Source: Flavobacterium sp. (GTDB lineage Bacteria > Bacteroidota > Bacteroidia > Flavobacteriales > Flavobacteriaceae). Taken from it: a stretch of DNA of 64,000 nt. Where the stretch lies: positions 16,906-80,905 of the forward strand of contig NZ_JAIXRZ010000051.1 in NCBI RefSeq assembly GCF_027484945.1. The letters are read 5' to 3'. The notes under the pieces are model-generated. The model ran no database searches, was not told the origin of the DNA, and saw only the letters and a list, made by a program, of their open reading frames with translations. Positions 27,088-35,385 of the stretch are shown one piece after another; position 1 is the first letter of the stretch; each line of letters starts with the position of its first letter. Both the position numbers and the translations under genes were made by a program.

Positions 27088-27118
27088 AAAAAAAAGTCCC
27101 GAATTCGGGACTTTTCTA
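27088..27118. terminator. bidirectional intrinsic terminator
   Basis: A perfect 24-bp palindrome (27092-27115; core AGTCCCGAATTCGGGACT) with A-run before and T-run after. It serves the TonB receptor gene on plus and the small membrane protein gene on minus. Confidence 0.88.
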
Positions 27119-27133
27119 TTAAAACAGCGATTA

Positions 27134-27301
27134 TTACGCTTGCTCTAATGCTTTTTTCTCTTTTCGTTCTTGCAACAACTCACGAGTTGTTCCATACACC
27201 CAGTAAAATGCAAAGTGTATCAGAAAAATCATCAACCAAAAACCGATTGTGAAAATCGTTAAGAAAAGTAGAAAACCTAGGTACTGTTGAAATTCAAACA
27301 T
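27134..27301 (-). CDS. small membrane protein, 55 residues, function unknown
   Basis: An open frame of 55 codons with two stops in tandem. The product begins M-F-E-F-Q-Q-Y-L, has one strongly hydrophobic segment (about residues 9-35, rich in F, L, I and W), then a charged tail (R-E-L-L-Q-E-R-K-E-K-K-A-L-E-Q-A). It is real on three counts: a full promoter match lies 31 nt upstream, a terminator lies just downstream, and the layout of membrane helix plus amphipathic basic tail is what short flavobacterial membrane proteins look like. I do not recognise a named family. Confidence 0.75.
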   Translation of the reverse strand: MFEFQQYLGFLLFLTIFTIGFWLMIFLIHFAFYWVYGTTRELLQERKEKKALEQA

Positions 27302-27331
27302 TGTTTTCGCGAATAATTTGTGAATTCAGTC

Positions 27332-27362
27332 CAAAAATACAGCAATAAATTGATATGACCAA
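27332..27362 (-). promoter_or_regulatory. promoter for the 55-residue membrane protein
   Basis: Minus strand: TTG (27362-27360), 20-nt spacer, TATTTTTG (27339-27332), an exact TAnnTTTG. The leader to the ATG at 27301 would be about 25 nt. Confidence 0.6.
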
Positions 27363-27397
27363 TAGTTCTGAAAGAATTATTAACTGTGTTATAAACA

Positions 27398-28468
27398 CTA
27401 ATACCACTTTTTTTTCTTAAAATAATAAATCATACCCATCAAGAGCAGGGCCATCACACCCAATATGATAAAATATCCATAGTGCCAATGCAACTCAGGC
27501 ATGTTATCAAAGTTCATTCCATAAATCCCCACAATAAAGGTTAGCGGCATAAAAAAGATAGAAACCACAGTAAGCGTTTTCATAACTTGATTCATTTTCT
27601 GACTTTGGGAAGCAAAATAAAAATTGGAGGCACTTTCTAATGTTGCCATATCATAATCAATCTGCTCCAAGAGCTCTAATGACTTTTGATGTAATCGTTC
27701 AAAGAAGGTGTAATTTTGAGGCTCAATCGAATTAAAAACATTGTCATCTTTAATGGATTTTATCGCATATAACGAATCCCGTAATGGAATAATTGATCGT
27801 TTTATAAAGTTATAATTATCCCGGTGTTTTTCAATCTTCTCAAGTATTTCAGGCGTACCACCCAACTTCGATTGATTAATTAAGTTTTCAACCTTATCTT
27901 CTTCATTTTCAATTGTTATGTAAAAGTTTTCCATAACCGCATCCAACATCAAATAAAGCAAATAATCTGCACCTTTTTCACGCACTATTCCTGAGTGGGT
28001 GCGTAAGCGTTCCCGTAAATGGGAAAAGAAATCCGATCGTTTCTCCTGAAAAGAAACCAAGATATTTTTCTTTAATAAAAAGCTAATCTGCTCAACGGTA
28101 ATGTTGTCAGAATGTTCAACTGGCAAGAGTGATTTAATACTAAAAAACAACACTTCATGGTATTCCTCCAATTTGGTTCGTTTGGTCGTATTCATAATAT
28201 CGGCCATCATAAAATTGTCAACTTTTAAAAAGTCGCCGATCTCTTGTATGACAGCAATATCATTTAAACCATGAACATTCAACCAATTAATTCGCTCAAG
28301 CACTACAGTACTTTGTAAAGCTTGAACTTTAAATTTTTCAAATTCAGTAAGGTCTTTATTGTCATAAACAAACAATTGGATTTCAGTGATCGTATTTTTA
28401 TGACTTCCGGTATACTCCATATTTGTTGGCTGTACCTTTCGCCCTTTTTTATATTTTATCTTTCGCAC
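27398..28468 (-). CDS. corA: CorA-family magnesium/cobalt transporter
   Basis: 356 residues. A long cytoplasmic alpha/beta and coiled-coil domain precedes two C-terminal transmembrane helices. The first ends in the family signature Y-G-M-N-F (about residue 323), followed by the short periplasmic loop P-E-L-H-W-H-Y-G-Y and a second helix with a basic tail K-K-K-K-W-Y. CorA forms pentameric channels for Mg2+ and sometimes Co2+ or Ni2+. It is monocistronic by spacing. Confidence 0.94.
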   Translation of the reverse strand: MRKIKYKKGRKVQPTNMEYTGSHKNTITEIQLFVYDNKDLTEFEKFKVQALQSTVVLERINWLNVHGLNDIAVIQEIGDFLKVDNFMMADIMNTTKRTKLEEYHEVLFFSIKSLLPVEHSDNITVEQISFLLKKNILVSFQEKRSDFFSHLRERLRTHSGIVREKGADYLLYLMLDAVMENFYITIENEEDKVENLINQSKLGGTPEILEKIEKHRDNYNFIKRSIIPLRDSLYAIKSIKDDNVFNSIEPQNYTFFERLHQKSLELLEQIDYDMATLESASNFYFASQSQKMNQVMKTLTVVSIFFMPLTFIVGIYGMNFDNMPELHWHYGYFIILGVMALLLMGMIYYFKKKKWY

Positions 28469-28537
28469 GGGATTTGAATTTGGAATAAAGTTAGAAATTA
28501 TTCCTATTAAACTGTATTTTTACGAAAAATATCCCTG

Positions 28538-29776
28538 ATGCGCACACTAATTACCAACATTAAGGAACTCCTTCAAGTGAGAGAACCCGGCATCCTCAAA
28601 GTTTCTGGTGAAGAAATGGCCATACTCCCCTCGATCAACAATGCATTTCTACTCATTGAAGACGGAATTATCATTGATTTTGGTACGATGGACCAATGCA
28701 CAATCACAAATTCCGATCGAACTATTGACGCTACAGATCGAACGGTTTTACCTTCATGGATTGATAGCCACACGCACTTAGTATATGCTGGAAATAGAGT
28801 GCAAGAATTTGTGGACCGTATTAACGGACTTTCCTATGAGGCTATTGCAAATCGTGGAGGTGGCATCCTTAACTCTGCCAAGCGTTTAAACGAAACATCT
28901 GAAGAGCAATTGTATGAAGAATCCAAATTGCGTTTAGAAGAAATAATTCGTCAAGGTACTGGAGCCGTTGAAATAAAGTCGGGATATGGCTTGACCGTAG
29001 AAGGCGAATTGAAAATGCTTCGCGTAATTCAACGTTTGCGAAACAATTATCCCATTACAATTAAAGCCACTTTTTTAGGTGCTCACGCATTTCCGCTTGC
29101 CTACAAAAATGACCACAACGGTTATTTGAATATAATAATAAATGAAATGCTGCCCAAAATTGCTGCAGAAAAGCTAGCCGATTTTATCGATGTTTTTTGT
29201 GAAAGTGGTTACTTTTCTGTTGAGGAAACCATTCGCTTAATGGAGGCAGGTAAAGGTTTCGGACTACAACCCAAAATCCATGTAAATCAATTTACAGCAA
29301 TAAATGGAATTGCAGCAGCAGTTCAACTTAATGCATTATCTGTAGATCACCTTGAAATTGTGACCGCAGAAGATATAGCGGTTTTAAAAGATTCGGCTAC
29401 CATGCCAGTTGCTTTACCTTCCTGTTCTTTTTTTATCAGTATACCCTACACACCCGCACGGCAGTTACTGGATGCCGGACTTCCACTAGCTATTGCATCT
29501 GATTTTAATCCCGGCACGACACCATCTGGAAATATGAATTTTGTGGTAGCTACTGCATGTATTAAAATGAAAATGACTCCAGAAGAAGCAATTAATGCAG
29601 CTACTTTAAATGCCGCTTATGCTATGGGAATAGCAACAACGCATGGAAGTATCACCCGAGGTAAAAAAGCCAATATTCTAATCACCGAACCAATTGCTAG
29701 TTTTTATGAACTTCCGTATGCTTTTGGATCCAATCGAATTGAAAAAATACTCCTAAATGGAACGATTGTAAAATAG
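28538..29776 (+). CDS. hutI: imidazolonepropionase (histidine degradation, third step)
   Basis: 412 residues, amidohydrolase superfamily. The metal site H-T-H-L (about residues 77-80), Y-A-G-N-R-x-x-E-F (about 83), the glycine-rich block G-G-G-I-L-N-S, G-A-V-E-I-K-S-G-Y-G-L and the later H-V-N-Q-F, D-H-L-E and S-D-F-N-P-G-T motifs all match HutI. It converts imidazolone propionate to formimidoyl-glutamate. hutG is two genes downstream; hutH and hutU are not in the window. A terminator follows the stop. Confidence 0.96.
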   Translation: MRTLITNIKELLQVREPGILKVSGEEMAILPSINNAFLLIEDGIIIDFGTMDQCTITNSDRTIDATDRTVLPSWIDSHTHLVYAGNRVQEFVDRINGLSYEAIANRGGGILNSAKRLNETSEEQLYEESKLRLEEIIRQGTGAVEIKSGYGLTVEGELKMLRVIQRLRNNYPITIKATFLGAHAFPLAYKNDHNGYLNIIINEMLPKIAAEKLADFIDVFCESGYFSVEETIRLMEAGKGFGLQPKIHVNQFTAINGIAAAVQLNALSVDHLEIVTAEDIAVLKDSATMPVALPSCSFFISIPYTPARQLLDAGLPLAIASDFNPGTTPSGNMNFVVATACIKMKMTPEEAINAATLNAAYAMGIATTHGSITRGKKANILITEPIASFYELPYAFGSNRIEKILLNGTIVK

Positions 29777-29806
29777 AAAAAGCTTGGTGATGACCAAGCT
29801 TTTATC
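29777..29806. terminator. bidirectional intrinsic terminator
   Basis: Arms AAAGCTTGGT and ACCAAGCTTT with a 4-nt loop (about 29778-29803), flanked by A and T runs, between convergent hutI and the coiled-coil gene. Confidence 0.85.
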
Positions 29807-29824
29807 TGTAAAATCAAAGAACAA

Positions 29825-30706
29825 CTATCGAAGCGTGAAACTTGTTTTTGAAACCAATTCACCTTTGTCGAATATATTGACGTAATACGATCCTTTTTCA
29901 AATTTTTTGCCTGGCAAATCTTGTGACACATTTACCGTTTTATTCTCATATTTAACTTTAGCTTGGAAGCTGTAGGTTAAAGATTGAGAGCCAAAAGTAA
30001 GCGTTTCTTTGTCTCCTAGAACATTGTTTTTTGCATCAATAACTTGAACATAATAGGTTTTGTCACCTGATTTTGCAACAGCATTTTCAGCAATAGTAAA
30101 GCTAATTTTTAAAACATCAGCACGGCTCGCCTTATCGGTTTCAATCTGCTTACCTGAACTGCGTTGCTTAAATGCAATCGTTTTTAAATTAAGTATTGAA
30201 AGTTTAGAAGCTTTTTCAATAGTTTTAGACAACTCCTCATTTTGACCTACCAAAACTTGGTTGTAATTTTTTGAGTCTTGTAAGACAACATTGGTACTGT
30301 CTAAGTCTTTATTCAATTTTTTATTTTCACCTTTAAGCACTTCTACTTCAAGCATTAATGATTTCATTTTAGCCTCCATAGCTTTCAATTGCTCTTTGTA
30401 TTTTCGAATCGCACTTGCATCACCTTTCGCTTTTTCAATTTGCACCATCAATTTCATTACTTTTTCACGTTCGGCGATTAACTCATCGGATAAAGAGGTG
30501 TTTTCGGCAATAGCCGTATCATACGTTGACTTCAATTCCTGAAGTTCCTTTAAAATGTTTTCTTTTTCAGTTGAAACGGAAGCCACTTTAGTTTCAAGAT
30601 TTTGAGCGGCAGTGGTAAGTTTAAAAATATAAAACAAACTACCAAGCAATAACAAGACAAGTACTAAAATAATTGCCTTTAACGAATTGTTCTTTTGATT
30701 TTCCAT
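29825..30706 (-). CDS. membrane-anchored coiled-coil protein of unknown function
   Basis: 293 residues. A single transmembrane helix (about residues 10-28) near the N-terminus is followed by heptad-rich coiled coil to about residue 165, then a C-terminal domain of about 110 residues with beta-strand character (R-A-D-V-L-K-I-S-F-T-I-A-E-N, T-Y-Y-V-Q-V-I-D, G-S-Y-Y-V-N-I-F-D-K). Relatives in flavobacteria are sometimes labelled ParA-like, but there is no P-loop here, so I reject that. An exact TAAATTTG lies 23 nt upstream. It is flanked by hutI and hutG, yet transcribed opposite to both. Confidence 0.8.
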   Translation of the reverse strand: MENQKNNSLKAIILVLVLLLLGSLFYIFKLTTAAQNLETKVASVSTEKENILKELQELKSTYDTAIAENTSLSDELIAEREKVMKLMVQIEKAKGDASAIRKYKEQLKAMEAKMKSLMLEVEVLKGENKKLNKDLDSTNVVLQDSKNYNQVLVGQNEELSKTIEKASKLSILNLKTIAFKQRSSGKQIETDKASRADVLKISFTIAENAVAKSGDKTYYVQVIDAKNNVLGDKETLTFGSQSLTYSFQAKVKYENKTVNVSQDLPGKKFEKGSYYVNIFDKGELVSKTSFTLR

Positions 30707-30729
30707 AACAAAAAGGATTTGTATTTCAA

Positions 30730-30737
30730 CAAATTTA
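30730..30737 (-). promoter_or_regulatory. -7 element of the coiled-coil protein gene
   Basis: Exact TAAATTTG on the minus strand, 23 nt before the start at 30706; no clear upstream TTTG. Confidence 0.4.
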
Positions 30738-30777
30738 ATAATTATAAATTCTATAACGATGGTTTTGGGAATTATAT

Positions 30778-30785
30778 TATTTTTG
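30778..30785 (+). promoter_or_regulatory. -7 element of hutG
   Basis: Exact TATTTTTG, 16 nt before the ATG at 30802, implying a leader of only about 10 nt. No spaced TTTG is evident upstream. Confidence 0.4.
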
Positions 30786-30801
30786 GGTATTAACTTTTTT
30801 T

Positions 30802-31839
30802 ATGGAACATCTACTCCGCTTCACGCAAAAGGACCTTTCTAAAATCACCAATCACCGAAGTGGTGAGGTAAAATTTGGCGAAAAAATGCAACTCATTCCA
30901 GAAGGAGAAGATATTACCCAATTTTTAAAAAATTCAAAAGCACAATTTGTTCTTCTCGGAATTCCAGAGGATATTGGAGTGCGCGCTAATAATGGTAGAT
31001 CGGGTGCAGCTACTGCTTGGGAAAGCGCCATAAAAAGTATTGCTAATATTCAGCATAACCGGTTTTGCAAAGGTTCACAAATCATAGTATTGGGAACGTT
31101 GGATACGACTACATTTAATCAAGAAGCCGAGGGTTTGTGTTTTGATAGTACTCCCGACCGAAAAAAATTCAGCGAGATTGTTTCCAAAATCGATCGAGAA
31201 GTTGCCCATATCATCACTACAGTTGTTCAATGCGGAAAAATACCAATAATTATAGGCGGTGGCCACAATAATGCATACGGAAATATCAAAGGATCCGCTT
31301 TGGCATTTGGAAAACCAATTAATGCGATTAACCTAGATGCCCATTCTGATTTTCGAATTATGGAGGGACGGCACAGCGGCAATGGGTTTTCGTATGCATT
31401 TGAAGAAGGCTTTCTTAAGAAATATTTTATTTTTGGTTTACACGAAAGTTACACCTCTAAAAATGTCTTGGACCAACTTAAATCACTCAAGGAAAAAATC
31501 CAATACAACACCTATGATGCCATCAAAGTGAGGGGTGAAAAAGAATTTCGTTTAGAAATGCAAATAGCCTATGATTTTATTAAATCTGATGCCTACGGAA
31601 TTGAAATTGACCTAGATGCACTTCCGCTAGTACCCAGTAGTGCTATGACTCCAAGCGGCTTTTCCGTTGAAGAAGTCCGCCAATTTATTTATTTTTTCGG
31701 GAAACATCAGAATGCTTGTTATTTACATATTTGTGAAGGTGCTCCTGCTCTAGATACCGAAACAAACAACCACATGGTTGGCAAACTTATTGGGTATTTG
31801 ATGACCGATTTTATTAAAGCAAAAAATGGTTTGGATTAA
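30802..31839 (+). CDS. hutG: formimidoylglutamase (arginase/ureohydrolase family)
   Basis: 345 residues. The binuclear manganese motifs of ureohydrolases occur in order: G-G-G-H-N-N (about residue 152), N-L-D-A-H-S-D-F-R (about 177) and E-I-D-L-D-A-L (about 267). The annotation as the hut enzyme rests on the family plus the nearby hutI; arginase or agmatinase would be the alternatives. It hydrolyses formimidoyl-glutamate to glutamate and formamide. The 5' part has a longer N-terminal segment (about 85 residues) than arginase, as in Bacteroidota HutG. Confidence 0.87.
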   Translation: MEHLLRFTQKDLSKITNHRSGEVKFGEKMQLIPEGEDITQFLKNSKAQFVLLGIPEDIGVRANNGRSGAATAWESAIKSIANIQHNRFCKGSQIIVLGTLDTTTFNQEAEGLCFDSTPDRKKFSEIVSKIDREVAHIITTVVQCGKIPIIIGGGHNNAYGNIKGSALAFGKPINAINLDAHSDFRIMEGRHSGNGFSYAFEEGFLKKYFIFGLHESYTSKNVLDQLKSLKEKIQYNTYDAIKVRGEKEFRLEMQIAYDFIKSDAYGIEIDLDALPLVPSSAMTPSGFSVEEVRQFIYFFGKHQNACYLHICEGAPALDTETNNHMVGKLIGYLMTDFIKAKNGLD

Positions 31840-31847
31840 AAAGCAAT

Positions 31848-31855
31848 TATCTTTG
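31848..31855 (+). promoter_or_regulatory. -7 element of the RhlE-type helicase gene
   Basis: Exact TATCTTTG, 34 nt before the ATG at 31890. A TTTG lies at 31830-31833, only 14 nt upstream, which is shorter than usual. Confidence 0.4.
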
Positions 31856-31889
31856 CATTTCCTTTCAATAGATTGAGGGAAGTTTTCAC

Positions 31890-33149
31890 ATGACATTTAA
31901 CGACTTACAATTACTTCGAAATATTCAACAAGCATTAGCTGAAGAAGGATATGAAGTACCAACACCTATACAACAACAAGCGATCCCGATAATTAAAGAG
32001 GGGATTGATTTGGTTGGATGTGCGCAAACAGGAACCGGAAAGACTGCAGCCTTTGCCATACCAATTATTCATCAAATACATCCTATTGTAGGTTCAGCAA
32101 AAAAACGCAAAAACATTCGTGCCTTAGTCATTACACCCACGCGTGAATTAGCGATTCAAATCCAAGAAAGTTTTGAAACCTATGGACGCTATACCAATAT
32201 TGTATCTACGGTTATTTACGGAGGTGTTAGTCAGGTTCCACAAGTAGACCAACTCAAACGCGGAGTAGATGTACTCATTGCAACGCCAGGTCGTTTGTTG
32301 GATTTACATAAACAAGGACACGTTAATCTGGATCATTTGCATCATTTGGTATTAGATGAAGCCGATTTAATGTTGGATATGGGCTTTATAAACGATGTAA
32401 AAAAAATCATCAAACTTACGCCCACAAACCGTCAAACGTTACTTTTTTCTGCAACCATGCCTCTACCAATTCGCGAATTGGCAGAAACATTTTTAACCCA
32501 ACCCAAATATGTTACCGTAACACCCGTAGCTTCAACTGCCGAAAAAATAAAGCAGTATGTCTACAAAGTCGAAAAAGAAGACAAACGCAAATTATTACTT
32601 CAGATTTTAAATGAATATTCGGGCGCACAAATTTTAATTTTTACGCGCACTAAGCACGGTGCGGATAATGTGGTGAAATTTTTAAAAAAGCAAAACTTTA
32701 CCGCTGAAGCCATACATGGTGATAAATCGCAAGGAGCCCGCCAACGAGCTTTGGATCATTTTAAAAGTAAAGAAATCCAGTTACTAGCCGCGACCGATAT
32801 CGCTGCACGCGGTATTGATATTGAAAGCTTACCCTTTGTGATCAATTTTGACATTCCCAATATTCCCGATACTTATGTGCACCGCATCGGTCGAACCGGA
32901 CGTGCTGGCAATGAGGGATTGGCCATTTCTTTATGCGGCAAGGATGAATGGACCTACTGGCTGGCAATCGAAAAATTAATTCGTTTAAAAATTAAAGTTG
33001 TTGAAAACCATGAATGGGTTTGGAACGAAACAAAAGTAAATACATTACCAATTACGGAAAAAGGTGTACCCCAAAAAAAAGATTTTCGAAACAAGAAAAA
33101 AGGAAATGGAGGAAAGCATTTTTTTGGTAATCGATCGAAGAAAAAGTAA
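31890..33149 (+). CDS. rhlE: DEAD-box RNA helicase, RhlE type
   Basis: 419 residues. All helicase motifs are present: Q-motif, A-Q-T-G-T-G-K-T (motif I, about residue 49), P-T-R-E-L-A, D-E-A-D (about 157), S-A-T (about 192), A-A-R-G-I-D (about 308) and H-R-I-G-R-T-G-R (about 330). The C-terminus is short and basic (K-K-K-G-N-G-G-K-H-F-F-G-N-R-S-K-K-K), suited to RNA binding. RhlE-type helicases act in ribosome assembly and RNA decay. Its stop is 2 nt from the stop of the convergent histidine kinase gene. Confidence 0.92.
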   Translation: MTFNDLQLLRNIQQALAEEGYEVPTPIQQQAIPIIKEGIDLVGCAQTGTGKTAAFAIPIIHQIHPIVGSAKKRKNIRALVITPTRELAIQIQESFETYGRYTNIVSTVIYGGVSQVPQVDQLKRGVDVLIATPGRLLDLHKQGHVNLDHLHHLVLDEADLMLDMGFINDVKKIIKLTPTNRQTLLFSATMPLPIRELAETFLTQPKYVTVTPVASTAEKIKQYVYKVEKEDKRKLLLQILNEYSGAQILIFTRTKHGADNVVKFLKKQNFTAEAIHGDKSQGARQRALDHFKSKEIQLLAATDIAARGIDIESLPFVINFDIPNIPDTYVHRIGRTGRAGNEGLAISLCGKDEWTYWLAIEKLIRLKIKVVENHEWVWNETKVNTLPITEKGVPQKKDFRNKKKGNGGKHFFGNRSKKK

Positions 33150-33151
33150 GC

Positions 33152-35329
33152 TTATTGCTCAATTAAATTGCCGATAACTTGAAAAAGCTTAGTAGATTCG
33201 AAAGGTTTAATTATAATATCATTAATCCCTACAGCGAGTGCTTGTTCGGTAATTTCTTGTTTATCAAAAGCCGTTAATGCAATTACCGGAGTTTGTATTC
33301 CTTTTTTTCGAATGAGTTTAGTGGTTTCAAAACCGTTGATAATGGGCATATTGATATCCATTAATACAATATCGTAATGCTCATTTTCAAGCGCATCAAT
33401 TGCAGCATAACCATTATCTAAAACGGTACATTTAAAATGATTGCTTTCCAAGATTTTTTTGGTTACTACTTGATTGATTTTGTTGTCTTCAACTACTAGT
33501 ATTCGATACATTTGATTGGTCGATAAATCAACCTCTATATTATTAATAATTGCGTTCTTTTGACTTTCATCGGCCTCAAAAGAAATGGTAAACGAAAATG
33601 TCGTCCCCTTACCTACTTCACTCTCTAATGTTATCGAACTTCCAAATAATTCAACCAACCGCTGAACAATAGACAAACCCAATCCAGTACCTTGATAATC
33701 CCCTTCTTTACGTTCGATTTGAACAAACTTTTCAAATATTTTTTGTTGGTCCTCTGGAGCAATCCCTACCCCGGTATCGGATACTGAAAAATGAATATAG
33801 TGTTGGGTATCCTCGACATGGTCAAGTGTTGCAGCAACATGTACAACACCATCTTTGGTAAACTTCAAGGCGTTGCTAACCAAATTCATAAAAACTTGAG
33901 ATAATCGCAATTTATCCCCAATTAAAAACTCTGGAATATTCGGATCGATAACCGTAACTAGTTGGTTATTGTTTTTCAGTGCAATAAATTCAAGCGAATC
34001 GGCAATAGTATTGAGCTCATCCGATACATTAAATATCATGCGTTCAAGGGCAATTTTATTTTCTTCAATTTTATTGATTTGCAATAAATCGTTCACTAAT
34101 GAGAGTAAATAACGTGCTGAAAATTTCAATGAATTCAAATGGGGACTATTCGCCAATTCTTTATGTTCGTCCAAAATAATTGTCGCAATCCCAACAACGC
34201 CATATAAGGGTGTTCGCAATTCATGACTGATGGTTGATACAAATTGGCTTTTTAGTCGAGAAGCTTCTTCTGCACGATCTTTAGCAATTTGCAATTCGGC
34301 ATAGGCTTTTTGTAATTCGGCATAGGTTTTTTCTCGAAATAAATTATTTCGGTACAGCGAGAATAATAGCAATAATAGTATAATAAGAATAATTACAAAC
34401 AAAAGCACGATCAATTTGGACTCTTTGAGGTACTTATCTTGTTGGTTTTTTTCTCCTTCTATTTTATCAATTTGACGCTGGTATTCATCGATTTCGATTT
34501 GACTACTGGCTAATTTTACTTTTTTACGCCGTTCTTCGTTATAAATTTTTTCTTTTAAATTTTTATAAAGATTCTCGAAGTATAATGCCTGTTCGGTAGC
34601 GCCATTTTTTTTATAATGATTCGATAAGTCGTTGTAAACATCAATGATATAAACATCAAACAAGTTTCCTTTTTGACTTTTCCCCAAAAGCAATGCTTTT
34701 TTTAAATGCGCTTCAGCTCGGTCATTTTGACCTAATGCGCCGTAATATGTTCCTAGTAACGAATGAAAATGTAACGCGGCTTCTACATCTTTTGAACGCG
34801 TAATATAAGATTGAATGGATTGCACATACGCATAGCCTTCTTTGAATTTTTTCGCTTCAAAAAAAGCGCCAGAAATACTCAATTTTGCATACATTATCTC
34901 TATTGAGTCTTTGATTTTTTCTGCAAATCGAAGTCCTTCTTCGTAGTAAATTATACTCGAATTAAAATCATTTTTACGATACGAATAATAATTACCAAGA
35001 TTATTATTAACCCAAATCAATACCGAATCATTTTGCCCTTTTTGGGCATACACCAAAGCTTTTTTGTAATACTTTAATCCCTTATCGGCACTATAAAACT
35101 CCTCTAAATTTAGCCCAATCAGATTATAGGCTTTTGCCATTAATACATCGCTATTTATTTTGTGAGCTTGGTCTAATGCCTTTTGCGAAAGACGTAACGA
35201 TTTTTCTCCATTCAAATCATAAAATGCCTTTCCAGCTTGATCCAATGTTTTCTCAATAGACCGAACAGAATACTGTGCCAGAGTAAATACAGGCAATAAA
35301 TAAATGACTAAAATAAAATACGTTCGCAA
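33152..35329 (-). CDS. TPR-containing hybrid sensor histidine kinase/response regulator
   Basis: 725 residues. Signal peptide (about 1-18), tetratricopeptide repeats in the periplasm (about 30-260), one transmembrane helix (about 308-326), a coiled coil, then HisKA with the phospho-acceptor histidine in T-I-S-H-E-L-R-T-P-L (about residue 371), the HATPase domain (N-A-L-K-F-T, D-T-G-V-G-I, G-T-G-L-G-L-S-I) and a C-terminal receiver with V-V-E-D-N and L-M-D-I-N-M-P (Asp about 657). It thus passes phosphate internally to its receiver, but no HPt or DNA-binding output is fused or adjacent. Ligand unknown. Confidence 0.92.
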   Translation of the reverse strand: MRTYFILVIYLLPVFTLAQYSVRSIEKTLDQAGKAFYDLNGEKSLRLSQKALDQAHKINSDVLMAKAYNLIGLNLEEFYSADKGLKYYKKALVYAQKGQNDSVLIWVNNNLGNYYSYRKNDFNSSIIYYEEGLRFAEKIKDSIEIMYAKLSISGAFFEAKKFKEGYAYVQSIQSYITRSKDVEAALHFHSLLGTYYGALGQNDRAEAHLKKALLLGKSQKGNLFDVYIIDVYNDLSNHYKKNGATEQALYFENLYKNLKEKIYNEERRKKVKLASSQIEIDEYQRQIDKIEGEKNQQDKYLKESKLIVLLFVIILIILLLLLFSLYRNNLFREKTYAELQKAYAELQIAKDRAEEASRLKSQFVSTISHELRTPLYGVVGIATIILDEHKELANSPHLNSLKFSARYLLSLVNDLLQINKIEENKIALERMIFNVSDELNTIADSLEFIALKNNNQLVTVIDPNIPEFLIGDKLRLSQVFMNLVSNALKFTKDGVVHVAATLDHVEDTQHYIHFSVSDTGVGIAPEDQQKIFEKFVQIERKEGDYQGTGLGLSIVQRLVELFGSSITLESEVGKGTTFSFTISFEADESQKNAIINNIEVDLSTNQMYRILVVEDNKINQVVTKKILESNHFKCTVLDNGYAAIDALENEHYDIVLMDINMPIINGFETTKLIRKKGIQTPVIALTAFDKQEITEQALAVGINDIIIKPFESTKLFQVIGNLIEQ

Positions 35330-35346
35330 AAGAAATAAGTACTAAA

Positions 35347-35380
35347 AAAAGAGTCCCAATTTACATCAGGACTCTTCAAA
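35347..35380 (-). terminator. intrinsic terminator of ettA
   Basis: Arms AAGAGTCC (35349-35356) and GGACTCTT (35369-35376), 12-nt loop; on the minus strand it is followed by a T-run. It ends ettA transcription before the kinase gene. Confidence 0.8.
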
Positions 35381-35385
35381 GGTAT

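Noticed and set aside
29825-30706. ParA-like chromosome partitioning protein.
   Set aside because: No Walker A motif; the sequence is a membrane helix plus coiled coil.
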